From Pigoraptor vietnamica (taxonomy: Eukaryota > Opisthokonta > Filasterea), in assembly GCA_943704525.1 (NCBI GenBank), contig CALSCQ010002237.1, positions 1 to 21,248 on the forward strand: 21,248 bases of DNA, written 5' to 3'. This document shows positions 20,601 through 21,248 of the stretch, in pieces. Numbering within the stretch: position 1 is the first letter of the stretch; every line of letters starts with the position of its first letter. The notes beneath the pieces were generated by a model. That model saw nothing but the letters and a program-made list of their open reading frames with translations. It did not search any database and was not told the origin of the DNA. A program made the position numbers and the translations under genes.

Positions 20601-21248
20601 TGCGCGTAAGCGAGTATGTTCATATGCTTGACGTGCGCCCAAGTCTCACTAACGCGGGCCCACTGTGCAGGCCTGCTACGGCGCCGCTGTCGCTCTCGAA
20701 ACGCCAGACCGCGACTGGCACACGGACAATCCAGTGGCCATTTCGGACTCGCTGCTGCAAAGCAACGCGGCGTCCGTTTTGGGCGGTGCTTTGTACGTCC
20801 TCGTCGCCGGATCGGAGGCGACAACACGTGTCGAGTTGACGCGGATAATAGCGGTCAACAACAGCGCCACGCAGGGCGGCTTCCTGGCCACTGCCGCGAT
20901 TCTGCCTCCCCAGCAAGACAGCCACTCCACAGTTCACATCGTCGACTCGCTCGTTTCGAGTTCGAGGGCTACGGACGGCGGCGCGCTGTCGCTCGATCTC
21001 AGTGCTGTCGTTGCCGCATCAAACACTTCGTTTTTAGGCTCGTCGGCGTCCGCCGGCGGCGTTGCCAAGCTGACAAACGCCGCGCGCCTCACGATGTTTG
21101 GCTGCACCGTGGTCAGCGCGTCGTCGGTGGGAAATGGCGGCGCCGTTCTTCTCTCGTCTGCCGCGTCTTTCACAGCCACCGAAACGCACTTTCGGCTGTG
21201 CGACGCGGCTGATGCCTCTGGTGGGGTCATCCACGCGAGCGGCGAAGC
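17671..21248 (+). CDS. Secreted beta-helix protein with Pmp-like GGA(V/M/L) repeats (partial, runs off right edge)
   Basis: Visible exons: 17671-17951, 18317-19212, 19403-19886, 19975-20106, 20402-20536 and 20671 to the edge. Residues 1-25 form a signal peptide (MRLRACASALLLLCVFSS..., likely cut after AGA). A segment of about 250 residues without known match follows, then VIELVPGVYRDLEWEVP, a typical entry to a right-handed beta-helix. From exon 3 on, the protein consists of coils of about 25-40 residues with CxFxGN and GGA(V/M/L) motifs: CSFIGN, CAFVGN, RGGAVYL, VGGAVYV, LGGALYV, GNGGAVLL. These match the FxxN and GGA(ILV) signatures of chlamydial polymorphic outer membrane proteins and similar protist surface proteins. 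Introns exclude a bacterial contaminant. Exon 3 changes frame near 19768-19778. An outer-surface or wall role is likely; the C-terminus, with any membrane anchor, lies outside the window. Confidence 0.8.

Noticed and set aside
17671-21248. Bacterial contamination or recent transfer from Chlamydia
   Set aside because: The gene has several GT...AG introns with the same GT-rich style and codon use as its neighbours; shared repeat motifs alone do not prove transfer.
1-21248. Transposons, LTR elements or other virus-like remains
   Set aside because: No reverse transcriptase, integrase, transposase or capsid-like coding stretch, and no long terminal repeats were recognised.

Overview
This is nuclear DNA from a eukaryote, probably single-celled. 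The genes are compact, GC-rich and split by many short introns (about 60-350 bases) with GT...AG ends. Spacers are 0.2-1 kb. No rRNA, tRNA or transposon was recognised. The gene set (cyclin Y, the BRISC scaffold BABAM2, TRAPPC10, cytosolic seryl-tRNA synthetase, a DUF4246 protein) fits an opisthokont relative or another protist lineage. I cannot name the species.

Layout, left to right. 86-1392 (-): 5' half of a cyclin Y gene, cut by the left edge. 2440-4375 (-): DUF4246 protein with 2-oxoglutarate-oxygenase-like residues. 4376-4845: divergent promoter. 4846-6469 (+): BABAM2 (BRE/BRCC45). 6923-13083 (+): TRAPPC10/Trs130 in 13 exons. 13297-15636 (-): seryl-tRNA synthetase in 5 exons, convergent with TRAPPC10. 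15637-16263: second divergent promoter. 16264-17373 (+): probably mitochondrial stand-alone LON substrate-binding-domain protein. 17671 to the right edge (+): secreted beta-helix protein with Pmp-like repeats, cut by the edge.

The gene models were built by hand. Exons were joined where reading phase, splice sites and remembered family sequence agreed; every join keeps frame except one place in the last gene. The genes serve unrelated housekeeping jobs (membrane-anchored kinase control, deubiquitinase scaffolding, Golgi/endosome traffic, translation, mitochondrial quality control), so no operon-like system is seen. The least ordinary features are the strand-biased GT repeats of the introns, an alternating minisatellite in a cyclin Y intron, two divergent promoters rich in CACGTG-type sites, a possible dioxygenase site in DUF4246, and the repeat-built surface protein with its frame break.
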